64,000 nucleotides of DNA from Pantoea alfalfae (GTDB lineage: Bacteria > Pseudomonadota > Gammaproteobacteria > Enterobacterales > Enterobacteriaceae), in assembly GCF_019880205.1 (NCBI RefSeq), contig NZ_CP082293.1, positions 1-64,000 on the forward strand, written 5' to 3'. The position numbers and the translations under genes were made by a program. Each line of letters opens with the position of its first letter. Position 1 is the first letter of the stretch. The notes beneath the pieces were generated by a model that was not told where the DNA came from, did not search any database, and saw only the letters and a program-made list of their open reading frames with translations. This document shows positions 1 through 8,776 of this stretch, one piece after another.

Positions 1-225
1 GGTCGGCACAAAAACGGTTATCTGCCTGCAGTACTGCCTTTCTTTTCTCAGCTCTTCGGCGGCATGCTCAGCAAATGCGCATACCGCCTGCCGCATATCC
101 ATGTACTCAGTGATACGTGAACCGAATGAGCGTGAGCAGACAACCTGCTGTCTGGTGGGTGCAAATTCCTAAAGCGCCAGACATGACTCGCCGCGCAGCT
201 CCCTGAGCGGGTAAACCAGCGCAGC
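1..225 (-). pseudogene. umuC: umuC fragment (Y-family polymerase V subunit), decayed
   Basis: Read on the minus strand, this stretch translates to an internal part of UmuC, the catalytic subunit of the SOS translesion polymerase. Recognisable blocks are RELRGESCLAL, EFAPTRQQVVCSRSFG and MRQAVCAFAEHAAEEL, in the family order. An amber codon (169-171) stands where the family has a Glu between LAL and EFAP. The upstream two thirds of the gene are absent: homology stops near 225, right at the terminator of the ars operon. The gene runs off the left edge, so the rest is unseen. It is probably a relic left when the ars operon was inserted into or next to a umuDC-type locus. Confidence 0.8.
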
Positions 226-229
226 ATAT

Positions 230-255
230 AAAAAGTCGGCTGATGCCGGCTTTTT
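230..255 (-). terminator. Rho-independent terminator after arsC
   Basis: An 11-bp stem (one G-T pair) with a TGAT loop is flanked by five A on one side and five T on the other. It can therefore stop transcription from either strand. It sits 31 bp past the arsC stop and closes the arsRBC operon. Confidence 0.75.
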
Positions 256-286
256 CACACTGTTATGCCCGCAGCCTGGTAAAAAA

Positions 287-715
287 TCAGAGGCTGACAC
301 GGTTCCCGTGCTCATCAATAACTGTTTCACCCTGCTCTTTGGTAAATGCGCCCTTCTGCGGGTCCGGCAGGATGTCCAGAACCTCTTCGGAGGGACGGCA
401 CAGCTTCGTTCCGAGCGGCGTCACCACCACCGGGCGATTAATGAGGATCGGATGAGCCAGCATGGCATCGAGCAATTCTTCATTGCTGAAGCGGTCTTCT
501 GCCAGGCAGAGCTGTTCGTAAGGTTCGGTATTTTTGCGCAGCAGGGCACGCACGCCGATGCCCATGTCCGCAATCAGCTTCTTCAGCTCATCGCGCGACG
601 GTGGCGATTTCAGATACAAAATAACCGTGGGTTCGGCGCCGCTGTTACGGATAAGCGCGAGGGTGTTGCGGGATGTCCCGCAGGCCGGGTTGTGGTAAAT
701 GGTAATGTCAGTCAT
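287..715 (-). CDS. arsC: Arsenate reductase (glutaredoxin type) ArsC
   Basis: Reduces arsenate to arsenite in the cytoplasm with glutathione and glutaredoxin, supplying the substrate of the ArsB pump. The 142-residue protein matches the usual 141. The catalytic Cys12 lies in HNPACGTSRN, and the three arginines that hold the oxyanion are at R60, R94 and R107, the classical enterobacterial positions. The reading frame stays open upstream to 787, but the family start MTDITIYHNP is at 715. The gene lies 49 bp after arsB in the same direction and is the last gene of the operon. Confidence 0.96.
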   Translation of the reverse strand: MTDITIYHNPACGTSRNTLALIRNSGAEPTVILYLKSPPSRDELKKLIADMGIGVRALLRKNTEPYEQLCLAEDRFSNEELLDAMLAHPILINRPVVVTPLGTKLCRPSEEVLDILPDPQKGAFTKEQGETVIDEHGNRVSL

Positions 716-764
716 AAGTGGTACTCCGTTAAGGCGCTGCATAGTCACAGCACCGTTGCCAGTG

Positions 765-2048
765 TTAAACAGACAGGCGCAGAGCAAGCGCCGACAGCGT
801 CACAAACAGTACCGGCAGGGTCATCACCATGCCCACGCGGAAGTAGTAACCCCAGCTGACGGTAATGTTTTTCTGTGCCAGGACGTGCAGCCACAGCAGG
901 GTAGCGAGGCTGCCGATAGGGGTGATTTTCGGGCCGAGGTCGCAGCCGATGATGTTGGCGTAAATCATCGCCTCCTTCACCACGCCCTGCGCGGTGCTGC
1001 CGTCAATCGAAAGCGCCCCAACCAGCACGGCAGGCATGTTGTTCATCACCGAGGAAAGCGCCGCCGTCAGAAAGCCGGTGCCGAGCGTTGCGCCCCAGAC
1101 ACCATGCTCTGCAAACCGGTTCAGCGCGGCGGAAAGGTAATCAGTCAGCCCGGCATTGCGTAGTCCGTATACCACCAGATACATGCCCAGCGAAAAGATA
1201 ACGATCTGCCAGGGCGCACCTTTCAGTACCTTTCCGGTATCAATCACATGGCCTTTACGGGCTACCAGCCAGAGAATAAAAGCCGCCACCGCTGCCACCA
1301 GGCTGATCGGCACGCCGAGTGGTTCGAGGGCAAAGAAGCCGACCAGCAGCAGAATGAGAACAATCCAGCCGGTTTTAAAGGTGCGCGCATCGCGAATAGC
1401 CTCACGCGGTGATTTAAGCTTCGCAAGGTCGTAAGTGGCGGGGATATCCCTGCGGAAAAACAGGTGCAGCATGACCAGCGTGGCGGCAACTGAGGCTATA
1501 TTCACCGGCACCATCACCGAGGCATATTCGCTGAAACCCAGCTTAAAGAAGTCCGCCGTGACGATGTTGACCAGGTTCGATACGATGAGCGGCAGGCTGG
1601 AGGTATCGGCGATAAAGCCCGCCGCCATCACAAATGCCAGCGTGGCACCGGGGCTGAAGCCCAGCGCCAGCAGCATAGCGATAACGATCGGCGTCAGAAT
1701 GAGCGCCGCCCCGTCATTGGCGAACAGGGCCGCCACCGCCGCCCCCAGCAGAACGATATACGTGAAAAGCAGCCTGCCTTTACCGCCTCCCCAGCGGGAG
1801 ACGTGCAGCGCGGCCCATTCAAAAAAGCCTGACTCATCGAGCAGCAGACTGATGATTATGACCGCAATAAACGTGGCCGTGGCGTTCCAGACAATCTGCC
1901 AGACCACAGGGATGTCTCCGATGTGTACTACGCCGGTCAGCAGTGCCAGCGCAGCGCCGATAACGGCACTCCAGCCGATACTGAGTCCTTTTGGCTGCCA
2001 GATAACCAGTATCAGGGTCAGGACGAAAATCGCACCCGCCAGAAACAT
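765..2048 (-). CDS. arsB: Arsenite/antimonite efflux permease ArsB
   Basis: Inner-membrane arsenite extrusion pump driven by the proton gradient. The 427-residue protein (family about 429) is a string of hydrophobic segments typical of the ArsB/ion-transporter superfamily, opening [20 protein letters not shown]. The start at 2048 is chosen because a strong ribosome binding site (AAGGAG) precedes that ATG. The frame is open further upstream and would overlap arsR. No arsA ATPase or arsD is present, so this is the three-gene chromosomal-type operon. Confidence 0.96.
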   Translation of the reverse strand: MFLAGAIFVLTLILVIWQPKGLSIGWSAVIGAALALLTGVVHIGDIPVVWQIVWNATATFIAVIIISLLLDESGFFEWAALHVSRWGGGKGRLLFTYIVLLGAAVAALFANDGAALILTPIVIAMLLALGFSPGATLAFVMAAGFIADTSSLPLIVSNLVNIVTADFFKLGFSEYASVMVPVNIASVAATLVMLHLFFRRDIPATYDLAKLKSPREAIRDARTFKTGWIVLILLLVGFFALEPLGVPISLVAAVAAFILWLVARKGHVIDTGKVLKGAPWQIVIFSLGMYLVVYGLRNAGLTDYLSAALNRFAEHGVWGATLGTGFLTAALSSVMNNMPAVLVGALSIDGSTAQGVVKEAMIYANIIGCDLGPKITPIGSLATLLWLHVLAQKNITVSWGYYFRVGMVMTLPVLFVTLSALALRLSV

Positions 2049-2096
2049 ATCTTCTCCTTTTTGAATAAAATGGCCCATTGATCCGTGCTGCTTATA

Positions 2097-2120
2097 ACAT
2101 ATTCGAAAATTCGGATATGT
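2097..2120. promoter_or_regulatory. Palindrome between arsR and arsB
   Basis: A 24-bp near-perfect palindrome (ACATATTCGAAA / ATTCGGATATGT, 10 of 12 positions complementary) lies between the arsR stop and the arsB start. It could be an internal ArsR-type operator or an RNA hairpin that tunes arsR relative to arsB. Function is inferred only from position and symmetry. Confidence 0.4.
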
Positions 2121-2133
2121 TTCGATAAAATTT

Positions 2134-2487
2134 TTACATGCAGACCGGCTTGCCGTTAGTTGTCGCATTATTGCGTTCAGCCTGCTGGCTGAGTTGCATA
2201 ATGTCATCCCGCTGGCAAAGGTAAGCCTGTTCAATCACTGCTGCTGCCCAGGCTGGCATGTGCGGAGACAAACGGTAATAGATCCATTTTCCATCCCGCC
2301 GGTCGATAAGCAGTCCGCCTGCTCTGAGAAGAGCCAGATGTCGTGAGATTTTAGGCTGCGTTTGTTTCAGGATGTCTGAGAGTTCGCAGACGCAGAGCTC
2401 ACCTTTTTCGCGCAGCAGAAGCACAAGGCTGAGCCGCGTGTCATCTGAAAGGTTTTTAAAAAGCTGCAGGGGGTTTACTGACAACAT
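2134..2487 (-). CDS. arsR: Arsenite-responsive repressor ArsR
   Basis: Winged-helix SmtB/ArsR repressor that leaves DNA when As(III) or Sb(III) binds. The 117-residue protein has the same length as E. coli ArsR. It carries the metalloid-binding ELCVCEL motif (Cys32, Cys34) at the start of the DNA-binding region and the recognition-helix block [14 protein letters not shown]. An in-frame GTG lies two codons upstream, but AGGAG is correctly spaced only for the ATG at 2487. First gene of the operon and presumably its autorepressor. Confidence 0.95.
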   Translation of the reverse strand: MLSVNPLQLFKNLSDDTRLSLVLLLREKGELCVCELSDILKQTQPKISRHLALLRAGGLLIDRRDGKWIYYRLSPHMPAWAAAVIEQAYLCQRDDIMQLSQQAERNNATTNGKPVCM

Positions 2488-2963
2488 GGTCACTCCTGAT
2501 GGTTACTGACTGAGTCTCCCAGAGAAGCTCTGTATGTTAATAATATATTCAATAAACCATATTTGTATATCCATTTCCTGATTACAAAGGCCTGCAGAAT
2601 AACCGGCTGTCAGAGTGCCGCCGCCCCCCATTCTGCAAACGGCATTTTCGTCCTCTGCGTTGACCCTGTTAACAATTGGTGTAGAGTAAAAAACGCTTTT
2701 TGCCGTGCGTCAGCTGCACGGCTGGCATTCATGACCGGTACTGAACAGCTCTTCAGACGGTCTTTCTGGTTACTCGCGCTGCTCTGTCAGCCGTGAAGGA
2801 GTGATAAACACCGCCATGCGTCTTACGCCACCCTGAGTTTCATCCCCTCTCCGTCGCACTGAATAAACTTCGGCGCGCACTCAAAAACATCCCGTCTGCG
2901 GATGTGCTTTTTCGTCTGTAAATTTTTTGCCCTCACGGGCTAACCGCAATCAAAAACTGAGAA
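2488..2963. other. Intergenic region, ars and sulP promoters
   Basis: No convincing gene. It must contain the divergent promoters of arsR (minus) and sulP (plus). Near 2535-2560 there is an AT-rich stretch fit for the ars promoter and operator. A 7-bp stem with a 7-nt loop lies at 2702-2722 (GCCGTGC / GCACGGC), without a T run, between the two units. Confidence 0.4.
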
Positions 2964-4448
2964 ATGACTATGTTGCTGTCCTCGACACATAAGGACTGGC
3001 TGGGTAATGTCCGTGGTGACGTTCTTGCCGGTATTGTGGTCGCGCTCGCGCTTATACCTGAAGCGATCGCCTTTTCCATTATTGCCGGTGTGGATCCGCA
3101 GGTCGGACTCTACTCTGCATTCTGTATTCCCCTGGTTATGGCCTTCCTCGGTGGCCGTCCGGCGATGATTTCGTCGGCTACTGGCGCTATGGCCCTGCTG
3201 ATGGTCACGCTTGTAAAAGATCACGGCCTGCAGTATCTGCTGGCCGCATCGGCGCTCACCGGCGTCCTGCAACTGGCGGCCGGTTACCTGAAGTTGGGTA
3301 GCCTGATGCGCTATGTTTCGCGCTCGGTAGTAACCGGCTTCGTTAACGCGCTGGCCATTCTGATTTTCATGGCGCAACTGCCGGAACTCACCGATGTGAC
3401 CTGGCACGTATATGCCCTGACCGCAGCGGGCCTGGCCATTATCTATCTGTTCCCGTATATCAACAAAACCATCCCCTCACCGCTGGTCTGTATTATCGTG
3501 CTGACGGCCATTTCCATGTGGCTCCACCTGGACGTGCGCACCGTCGGCGACATGGGCAAACTGCCTGACAGCCTGCCGGTTTTTCTGATCCCCGATGTTC
3601 CACTGAACCTGGACACACTGATGATCATCCTGCCGTACTCTGCGGGCCTGGCCGTGGTGGGACTGCTGGAATCGATGATGACCGCCACCATTGTCGATGA
3701 CATGACCGACACGCCCAGCGATAAAAACCGCGAGTGCAAGGCGCAGGGTGCGGCCAATATCTGTACCTCATTTATTGGTGGCATGGCGGGATGCGCGATG
3801 ATCGGTCAGTCGGTGATTAACGTGAAGTCGGGCGGACGCGGGCGTCTTTCAACGCTCACTGCAGGCGTGGTGCTGCTGCTGATGGTGGTATTCCTGCGCG
3901 ACTGGGTATCCCGGATACCGATGGCAGCTCTGGTGGCCGTGATGATCATGGTCTCCATCGGCACCTTCTCCTGGCGATCCATTACCCATCTGCGCAGCTA
4001 TCCCCTTTCAACCAGCGTGGTAATGCTGGCAACGGTCGTGGTGGTGGTGGCGACAGATAACCTTGCTTTTGGCGTGCTGACCGGCGTGCTGATAGCCTCG
4101 CTGAACTTCGCCACCAAGGTGGCACGCTTTATGGTGGTGAACTCCAGGCTGAACAATGGGACCCGTACCTACATCGTCAACGGGCAGGTATTTTTTGCCT
4201 CAGCCGATCGCTTTATGAGCCACTTTGACTTTCGCGAGGCGGCTGAACACGTGGTGATTGACGTCACACACGCGCACTTCTGGGACATCACATCGATAAG
4301 CGCGCTCGACAAAGTGGTGATTAAGTTCCGCCGCGAAGGCACAGAAGTGGATATCCGCGGCATGAATGAGGCAACACGCACCCTCGTTGACCGCTTCGGT
4401 GTACACGATAAGCCCGAAGAAGTGGACAAGCTGATGGGCGGCCATTAA
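2964..4448 (+). CDS. SulP-family anion permease with STAS domain
   Basis: Membrane transporter of the SLC26/SulP family (sulfate, bicarbonate or related anions). The 494 residues open with the conserved start of the membrane domain ([20 protein letters not shown], about residues 18-37). Multiple hydrophobic helices follow to about residue 385, then a cytoplasmic STAS domain (about 400-490, with [19 protein letters not shown]). The substrate cannot be read from sequence. A second ATG two codons in is an alternative start. It sits divergent from arsRBC and just before a broken usp gene. SulP-Usp pairs are often seen near arsenic operons, so the pair was probably functional as a unit once. Confidence 0.88.
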   Translation: MTMLLSSTHKDWLGNVRGDVLAGIVVALALIPEAIAFSIIAGVDPQVGLYSAFCIPLVMAFLGGRPAMISSATGAMALLMVTLVKDHGLQYLLAASALTGVLQLAAGYLKLGSLMRYVSRSVVTGFVNALAILIFMAQLPELTDVTWHVYALTAAGLAIIYLFPYINKTIPSPLVCIIVLTAISMWLHLDVRTVGDMGKLPDSLPVFLIPDVPLNLDTLMIILPYSAGLAVVGLLESMMTATIVDDMTDTPSDKNRECKAQGAANICTSFIGGMAGCAMIGQSVINVKSGGRGRLSTLTAGVVLLLMVVFLRDWVSRIPMAALVAVMIMVSIGTFSWRSITHLRSYPLSTSVVMLATVVVVVATDNLAFGVLTGVLIASLNFATKVARFMVVNSRLNNGTRTYIVNGQVFFASADRFMSHFDFREAAEHVVIDVTHAHFWDITSISALDKVVIKFRREGTEVDIRGMNEATRTLVDRFGVHDKPEEVDKLMGGH

Positions 4449-4889
4449 CCGAGTGCCCTGGATGAAATTCTCGCGAAACCGGGCTGAACACGGCTAATGG
4501 TGCTGGGTCGCCGTGGTGCGCATAACCCGGTGGGCAGCCACCTTGAGAGCATCATTCGCCTGCAGAAACGGCCGGTGATGGTTGTGCCGGAGACGTTTAC
4601 GCCGCCCGCACGAGTGATGTTTGCATACGACGGCAGCAAGGAGAGTCGCAGTAACCTGACGCGCCTCACGGTCAGCCCTCTGCTGAACGATCTTGCCTGC
4701 CATATTGTGATGGTAAACGGCGAAATGTCCGCCCTGCAGGCCGCACAGGCGATTTTGCAGGAGGCGGCCACCACCACTGAGGCCCATTTACATAACGATG
4801 AATCCGTTACCCGGATATTCCTGATTATGGATGGATCACATACGGGGAGCGGGTCAGTTTACATAACAACCTTTAACCCATACATTTAG
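4449..4889 (+). pseudogene. Universal stress protein remnant (UspA family)
   Basis: From about 4497 the reading gives the end of one Usp domain (VLGRRGAHNPVGSHLESI, the nucleotide-binding glycine loop and following helix). A linker (RPVMVVPETF) and the beginning of a second Usp domain (RVMFAYDGSKESRSNL) follow. The first domain has lost nearly all of its N-terminal part, because only about 50 bp separate this from the sulP stop. The second domain breaks off near residue 110 and runs into unrelated sequence. A tandem-Usp protein of this type is usually about 280 residues. The remnant follows sulP closely and was probably its partner. Confidence 0.75.
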
Positions 4890-4921
4890 TGTGGCTAATC
4901 GAATTCCCCAATAGGTCGTAG

Positions 4922-5041
4922 TTAGAGGATGAGGCAGAATCGAAAATCGCCGCTCAGGCTCAGGAGCAGGGTGCGCAGTACAAAATTACGGAAGCGAACA
5001 CCCATAACCGTGTTCACATGACCCCAGAACTGTATAAATAA
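4922..5041 (+). pseudogene. C-terminal remnant of a DUF1471 (YdgH/BhsA-like) protein
   Basis: A 39-codon stretch ends in a stop and has the form of the last part of a DUF1471 domain. It has a helix rich in Ala and Gln (AESKIAAQAQEQGAQ), a short strand (YKITEA) and the terminal LYK. An in-frame stop directly precedes it, so no full gene is present. These small periplasmic proteins are common stress proteins in Enterobacterales. Family assignment is by pattern only. Confidence 0.5.
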
Positions 5042-5070
5042 CGGATGGTCGCAAATGGATTTGCCAGAAG

Positions 5071-5096
5071 AGGCTGCCCAATGAGCAGCCTTTTTT
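5071..5096 (+). terminator. Rho-independent terminator
   Basis: A 7-bp stem AGGCTGC / GCAGCCT with a 7-nt loop is followed by six T. It ends the plus-strand debris region just before the converging MFS gene. Confidence 0.8.
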
Positions 5097-5104
5097 ATGC
5101 CTGC

Positions 5105-6307
5105 TCAGGCAAGGCGGGTGGCAGGTGAGCTACCGGTGCGCCACCATAAAATCAGCGCCAGCAGGGCTATCGCCCCGAGAACTGCAAACGCAGTGCTGTA
5201 AGAATAACGCGCGGCGATTGCTCCGGTCATGGCCGGACTCAGCGCAGCGCCTGCGCCCTGCATCAGCATAATGACGCTCTGCCCGGCATTAACATGGCCG
5301 GTTCCCCGCATCAGAGACACAATATAGCCCGGCACCGCCACGCCCAGAATCCCTGCCGCAATACCATCCAGAATCTGAACCGGAATGACAAAGAGCGGTT
5401 CGGCAAAGCCTGCTGCAATAACCGCGCGCAGCGGTAAAATCATCAGGGCGACCATGATGAACAGGCGATAGCCGTGCGTTTCCACCCGTTTCGAGACCCA
5501 CAGCGCGACCGGGATCATCACCAGCTGGGAAATCACCACCGTTGCCGCAGCGTACAGACCGGGACTAACCGCCGCCTGTCCGCCTGCGGAGGCGACGCGC
5601 ATGCTCAGCATTGGTAATAGCGCGGCATTGGCAAGGTGAAACAGCAGCAGCGTCACGCCCGCTATCATCAGCGCCGGTTTACGCATCAGCATCGATAAGC
5701 TCAGCGCTGGCTGACGCTCTTCATTCTGTTCAAAGCCTCGCGCCACCTCGTTATCAATCTCATCACCGCGAATCGCAAGTGTGGCGAAGGCAGCAAAAAT
5801 CGCCATCACCGTCATCAGAATAAAGACAGCACCCATGCCCCAGTACCAGGCAGAAAAACCCGCCAGCAACGCTGCAATGGTGTTACCACCATGATTGAAG
5901 GCTTCATTGCGTCCCATCTGCTGGTTGAAGCCGCGCTGACCGGTCAGCCCCAGGGTGATCCCCGCCACGGTCGGACCGATAAACGCCGCAGCAATTCCCG
6001 CCACAATTTGCGAGACCATCGCCGTCCAGGTCTGATTGCTGTACCACAGCAGCAGCGTAGCAACGGTGATCACCAGACAACCCAGCAGCACAATCATTTT
6101 TTTATGGCGGGTCGCATCGGCAGCTATCCCAGCAGGCAGCGTGGCAAGTAGTCCGGCGATGCCGCCACAGGTCATCACCAGTCCGATTTCATCAGGACGC
6201 CAGTGCCGTTCCGTCAGAAATATGCCCAGAAAAGGTCCCAACCCGTCGCGGACATCAGCCAGAAAAAAGCTCATTAAACAGAGCGCATAGAGTGAACGCT
6301 GAGACAT
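5105..6307 (-). CDS. MFS transporter
   Basis: A 400-residue major facilitator superfamily protein with about twelve hydrophobic segments. The middle loop is hydrophilic (about 180-200, RGDEIDNEV...). The loop between helices 2 and 3 carries the MFS signature-like stretch GIAADATRHKKM (about residues 60-71). The start at 6307 has a ribosome binding site (AGGGAA). Substrate unknown; drug or metabolite efflux is the usual guess for this type. It is the second minus-strand gene after the nitroreductase but has a terminator in between, so it is probably its own unit. Confidence 0.85.
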   Translation of the reverse strand: MSQRSLYALCLMSFFLADVRDGLGPFLGIFLTERHWRPDEIGLVMTCGGIAGLLATLPAGIAADATRHKKMIVLLGCLVITVATLLLWYSNQTWTAMVSQIVAGIAAAFIGPTVAGITLGLTGQRGFNQQMGRNEAFNHGGNTIAALLAGFSAWYWGMGAVFILMTVMAIFAAFATLAIRGDEIDNEVARGFEQNEERQPALSLSMLMRKPALMIAGVTLLLFHLANAALLPMLSMRVASAGGQAAVSPGLYAAATVVISQLVMIPVALWVSKRVETHGYRLFIMVALMILPLRAVIAAGFAEPLFVIPVQILDGIAAGILGVAVPGYIVSLMRGTGHVNAGQSVIMLMQGAGAALSPAMTGAIAARYSYSTAFAVLGAIALLALILWWRTGSSPATRLA

Positions 6308-6411
6308 GTTATTTCCCTGGAAAGTAAGTGTTAAAGGCAGTAGCGCTTCGGTTAACAGGGAAATTATGTGTTACAAAGAAGAAAGTCACATTTCGTTATA
6401 GTAACAAAATG

Positions 6412-6443
6412 AAAAAGGCCACCCGTCACAATAGACGGATAGC
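6412..6443 (-). terminator. Rho-independent terminator after the nitroreductase gene
   Basis: Read on the minus strand, a stem GGCTATCCGTC / GACGGGTGGCC with one bulged position and a 6-nt loop is followed by five T. Confidence 0.65.
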
Positions 6444-6472
6444 CTGATACTTTTCACTTCGCGCAGAAGGAA

Positions 6473-7213
6473 TTATTTATCCGTGCCGAAACCCTGTTTC
6501 AGCAGTGCGGGCAATACAGCCGGGAAGTAGATATTTTTATAGTAACCGCTGACGCTTTCGCTCCAGCTCTCACCGTCGTGACGACCGATGTTTTTCCAGT
6601 GCTGAACCATTTCATCGTTGTAAGCTGCAATCTGCTGCTCCAGCCCCTGCGTCTGATAGGTCTCATCATGGCGGAAAGTAGCCAGAGGCAGACGCGGTTT
6701 CTGATGAGCAGGCTCGTCCACGTGACCGATGACCACACCCGCAACCGGGAAGGTCAGCGGCGGCAGCTCCAGCAGTGAAATCATCGCCTGTGGATCGCGA
6801 CGGATTCCGCCAATCGGCACAATGCCCAGACCTTCTGCACGCGCAGCGGCCATGACTGAGCCCAGGGCAATACCAATATCGGTAGAACCCGACACGATGC
6901 TCTCAATGCTCTGATGGGCAATCTGCTGCTGATCGACAGCGGCCATTCCCACCGCCGATTTATGCATGTCCAGCACGAAAGTGATGAAGACGGGTGCTTT
7001 GGCAATCCACGGCTGACCGCCCGCGATGGCGGCGATCTCTGCGCGACGTCCGGCATCACGCGTGATCACCACAGAAACCTGCTGTGAGTTTACTGATGTC
7101 GGTGCGCGGTATGCAGTACTGATAATACGATCCAGCACCGCTTCATCGACAGGTTGCTCAGTGAAACTGCGTTCACTTTTATGACTTGTAAAAATATTAA
7201 TCAGTTCGCTCAT
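6473..7213 (-). CDS. NADPH-dependent oxidoreductase, nitroreductase family
   Basis: FMN-dependent nitro/flavin reductase of the NfsA/NfrA type. The 246-residue protein begins MSELINIFTSHKSERSFTEQ, and the SERSF block (FMN phosphate binding) lies in the first 20 residues. APTSVNSQQ (about 41-49) and GIVPIGGIRRDP (about 140) are family landmarks. The frame is open upstream to 7357, but AGGAAC precedes the ATG at 7213. It borders the AT-rich accessory region and looks like the last core gene on the left. Confidence 0.9.
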   Translation of the reverse strand: MSELINIFTSHKSERSFTEQPVDEAVLDRIISTAYRAPTSVNSQQVSVVITRDAGRRAEIAAIAGGQPWIAKAPVFITFVLDMHKSAVGMAAVDQQQIAHQSIESIVSGSTDIGIALGSVMAAARAEGLGIVPIGGIRRDPQAMISLLELPPLTFPVAGVVIGHVDEPAHQKPRLPLATFRHDETYQTQGLEQQIAAYNDEMVQHWKNIGRHDGESWSESVSGYYKNIYFPAVLPALLKQGFGTDK

Positions 7214-7306
7214 GGTTCCTCCCACATAAAGCGCAACTATAACAGTACTGTGTCCACACGCTTGGTAATTAGAGGGTTTTGTAGTGAGATTTAGTAACTG
7301 TTTTTT

Positions 7307-7329
7307 ATTATGTACACGTCTATGTACAC
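7307..7329 (+). repeat. Left copy of a 23-bp direct repeat (candidate attachment site)
   Basis: ATTATGTACAC, three bases (GTC), then TATGTACAC. The same two blocks with the same 3-base spacing occur at 28268-28290 in the same orientation, 20 bp upstream of the integrase start. Each copy holds two TGTACA palindromes 12 bp apart. It marks the point where base composition changes. It could be attL of an integrative element, or an integrase-type operator left from a lost element. Confidence 0.45.
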
Positions 7330-7421
7330 TTTTAAAATCTATAGTGGGAGCTATCAAATTTATATTACAGGGCTTAACGGTTCGTATGCCGGCACGATTG
7401 TGGACCTGACTTTACCCAGCA

Positions 7422-7655
7422 CTACAATTCCTTCCATCCCTTCTCAGTCGATTCTCTCACCATCCTGAGCGTTGACCTTTGGATTGTAAGTCGAGATGCA
7501 TCGATGTCTCCAGGCTTCTTATTGAGTAAGGGGTCTACCAGCACAAACTCTTCAGTTGTATCAAGGTGGATCATGTTTACCGGATTAAGCATGAAGATAC
7601 TATTTAGGTTGAGGTGTTGCTCGATATAGTAGGTGGCTGGAGATTGAAAACTCAT
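7422..7655 (-). pseudogene. Truncated UmuD-like / S24 peptidase family protein
   Basis: A 77-residue reading beginning SFQSPATYYIEQHLNL, the typical opening of phage- and plasmid-borne UmuD-like proteins (usually SFPSPAxDYVEQRL). EEFVLVDPLLNKKPGD matches the strand preceding the autoprotease active site. After about residue 55 the sequence stops resembling the family and ends early. The Ser and Lys catalytic residues are not visible. It follows the next entry with start and stop codons directly adjacent, an arrangement I associate with phage SOS modules. Confidence 0.45.
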
Positions 7656-7895
7656 TCAGATTCCCCCGTTAGGGTTGAATTGTGCGTAAGCTGTAGCCTC
7701 GCCTTCTTGAGTAGAGACATCCCGGAAGGTACACGTATGTGCCTTTATCCAGTGGTTGGCCTCACGCAGGCTGAAGTGCCAATTAACCTGCTTTAGGTGC
7801 CGGACAAAATCTTGTGTGGTGACTACATAGCGACCAGATGGCTCTCGCTTGATAGCACTGCAAAAAGCATCCTTAATCTAGTAATAACGTGGCAT
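7656..7895 (-). pseudogene. Small phage/plasmid protein with early amber codon
   Basis: Minus-strand frame starting MPRYY, then a stop (TAG, codon 6), then IKDAFCSAIKREPSGRYVVT and on to FNPNGGI, 79 codons in all. A good ribosome binding site (AAGGGAG) precedes the ATG. The middle (DFVRHLKQVNWHFSLREANH) is helix-rich. I recognise the pattern as a short conserved protein found upstream of UmuD-like genes in prophages. Its function is not known to me. The amber codon makes it a pseudogene unless suppressed. Confidence 0.5.
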
Positions 7896-8377
7896 GATAA
7901 AACTCCCTTTCAAAGATCTGTATGTATAAACGGTGTTATCTGCCAGGGGTTTTGAGCAAGCCAGAGTGACTCATAAAATTGTAAAGCCTATGTCAGAATG
8001 GGAGTATTAATTTGATGGGTAACAGTGCGCGTGACTGATCTCAAATTCCGCAATACGTAGCCTGCCCGAGTGGATGTGATTCATTTATAACCTCGTCATC
8101 TTCGAGCGACAGGCGAGAACTTAGCGTTACAAGCGCTTAATTACACTGCTGTACAAGGAATTATCAAAAGTAGAAACTAGGCATTCAAGCAGAACATCCT
8201 GTGTGGTTAGAAGCGCATGGCATGCTTTGCAAGTATGAGACCTAAAATAGCGATTCTGTAAAGACGACAATCGTTAGTCTTAAACGCGGATTGCCGTCTC
8301 CTTAAAAGGTCACAATGTCAGTCATTGCGGCTGTAATGAAAAGAAATCAGGTCTTCGGAACCTTCTCATTCGAACCG
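7896..8377. other. No recognisable gene
   Basis: About 480 bases with stops in all frames and no RNA gene or repeat that I can see. Probably decayed mobile DNA. Confidence 0.5.
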
Positions 8378-8776
8378 TCAATGAGCATTCTGAAAGAGAT
8401 CCCATCGGTTACCATAAAGATCCTCAAAAACAACAACAGTACCGTATTCCTCTTCCCTAGGTTCTTCACAGAAGGTAACCCCCTTCTCTTTCATAGCAGT
8501 AAAATCGCGCCAAAAGTCATCCGTCTGTAGGAAAAGAAATACTCGGCCTCCTGCTTGGTCGCCGATAAAGCCAGATTGTCGCTCATTTGAAGCCCGTGCA
8601 AGAAGCAAATTGCAGTCACTTCCAGGTGCGGGTGACACCACTACCCAACGTTTTCCCGGTTGTGGAGTGTCCTCTATAAGGGCAAATCCAAGCTTGTCAG
8701 TATAATATTCAATCGCCCTATCATAATCGTCGACAACTATAGCTACATAACCAAGACATCTTTTCTGTGTACGCAT
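8378..8776 (-). CDS. VOC family (glyoxalase/bleomycin-resistance fold) protein
   Basis: A 132-residue protein with two beta-alpha-beta-beta-beta units. YVAIVVDDYDRAIEYYTDKLGF (about 10-31) is a textbook first unit, and FEDLYGNRWDLFQN near the C-terminus carries the usual terminal metal-ligand Glu/Asp region. Substrate not predictable; members include glyoxalases, dioxygenases and antibiotic-binding proteins. It stands alone on the minus strand, facing away from the eight-gene operon. A self-protection role is possible but only a guess. Confidence 0.8.
   Translation of the reverse strand: MRTQKRCLGYVAIVVDDYDRAIEYYTDKLGFALIEDTPQPGKRWVVVSPAPGSDCNLLLARASNERQSGFIGDQAGGRVFLFLQTDDFWRDFTAMKEKGVTFCEEPREEEYGTVVVFEDLYGNRWDLFQNAH

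Noticed and set aside
2563..2796. 77-codon frame between arsR and sulP
   Set aside because: Composition and lack of start signals look like non-coding promoter DNA.
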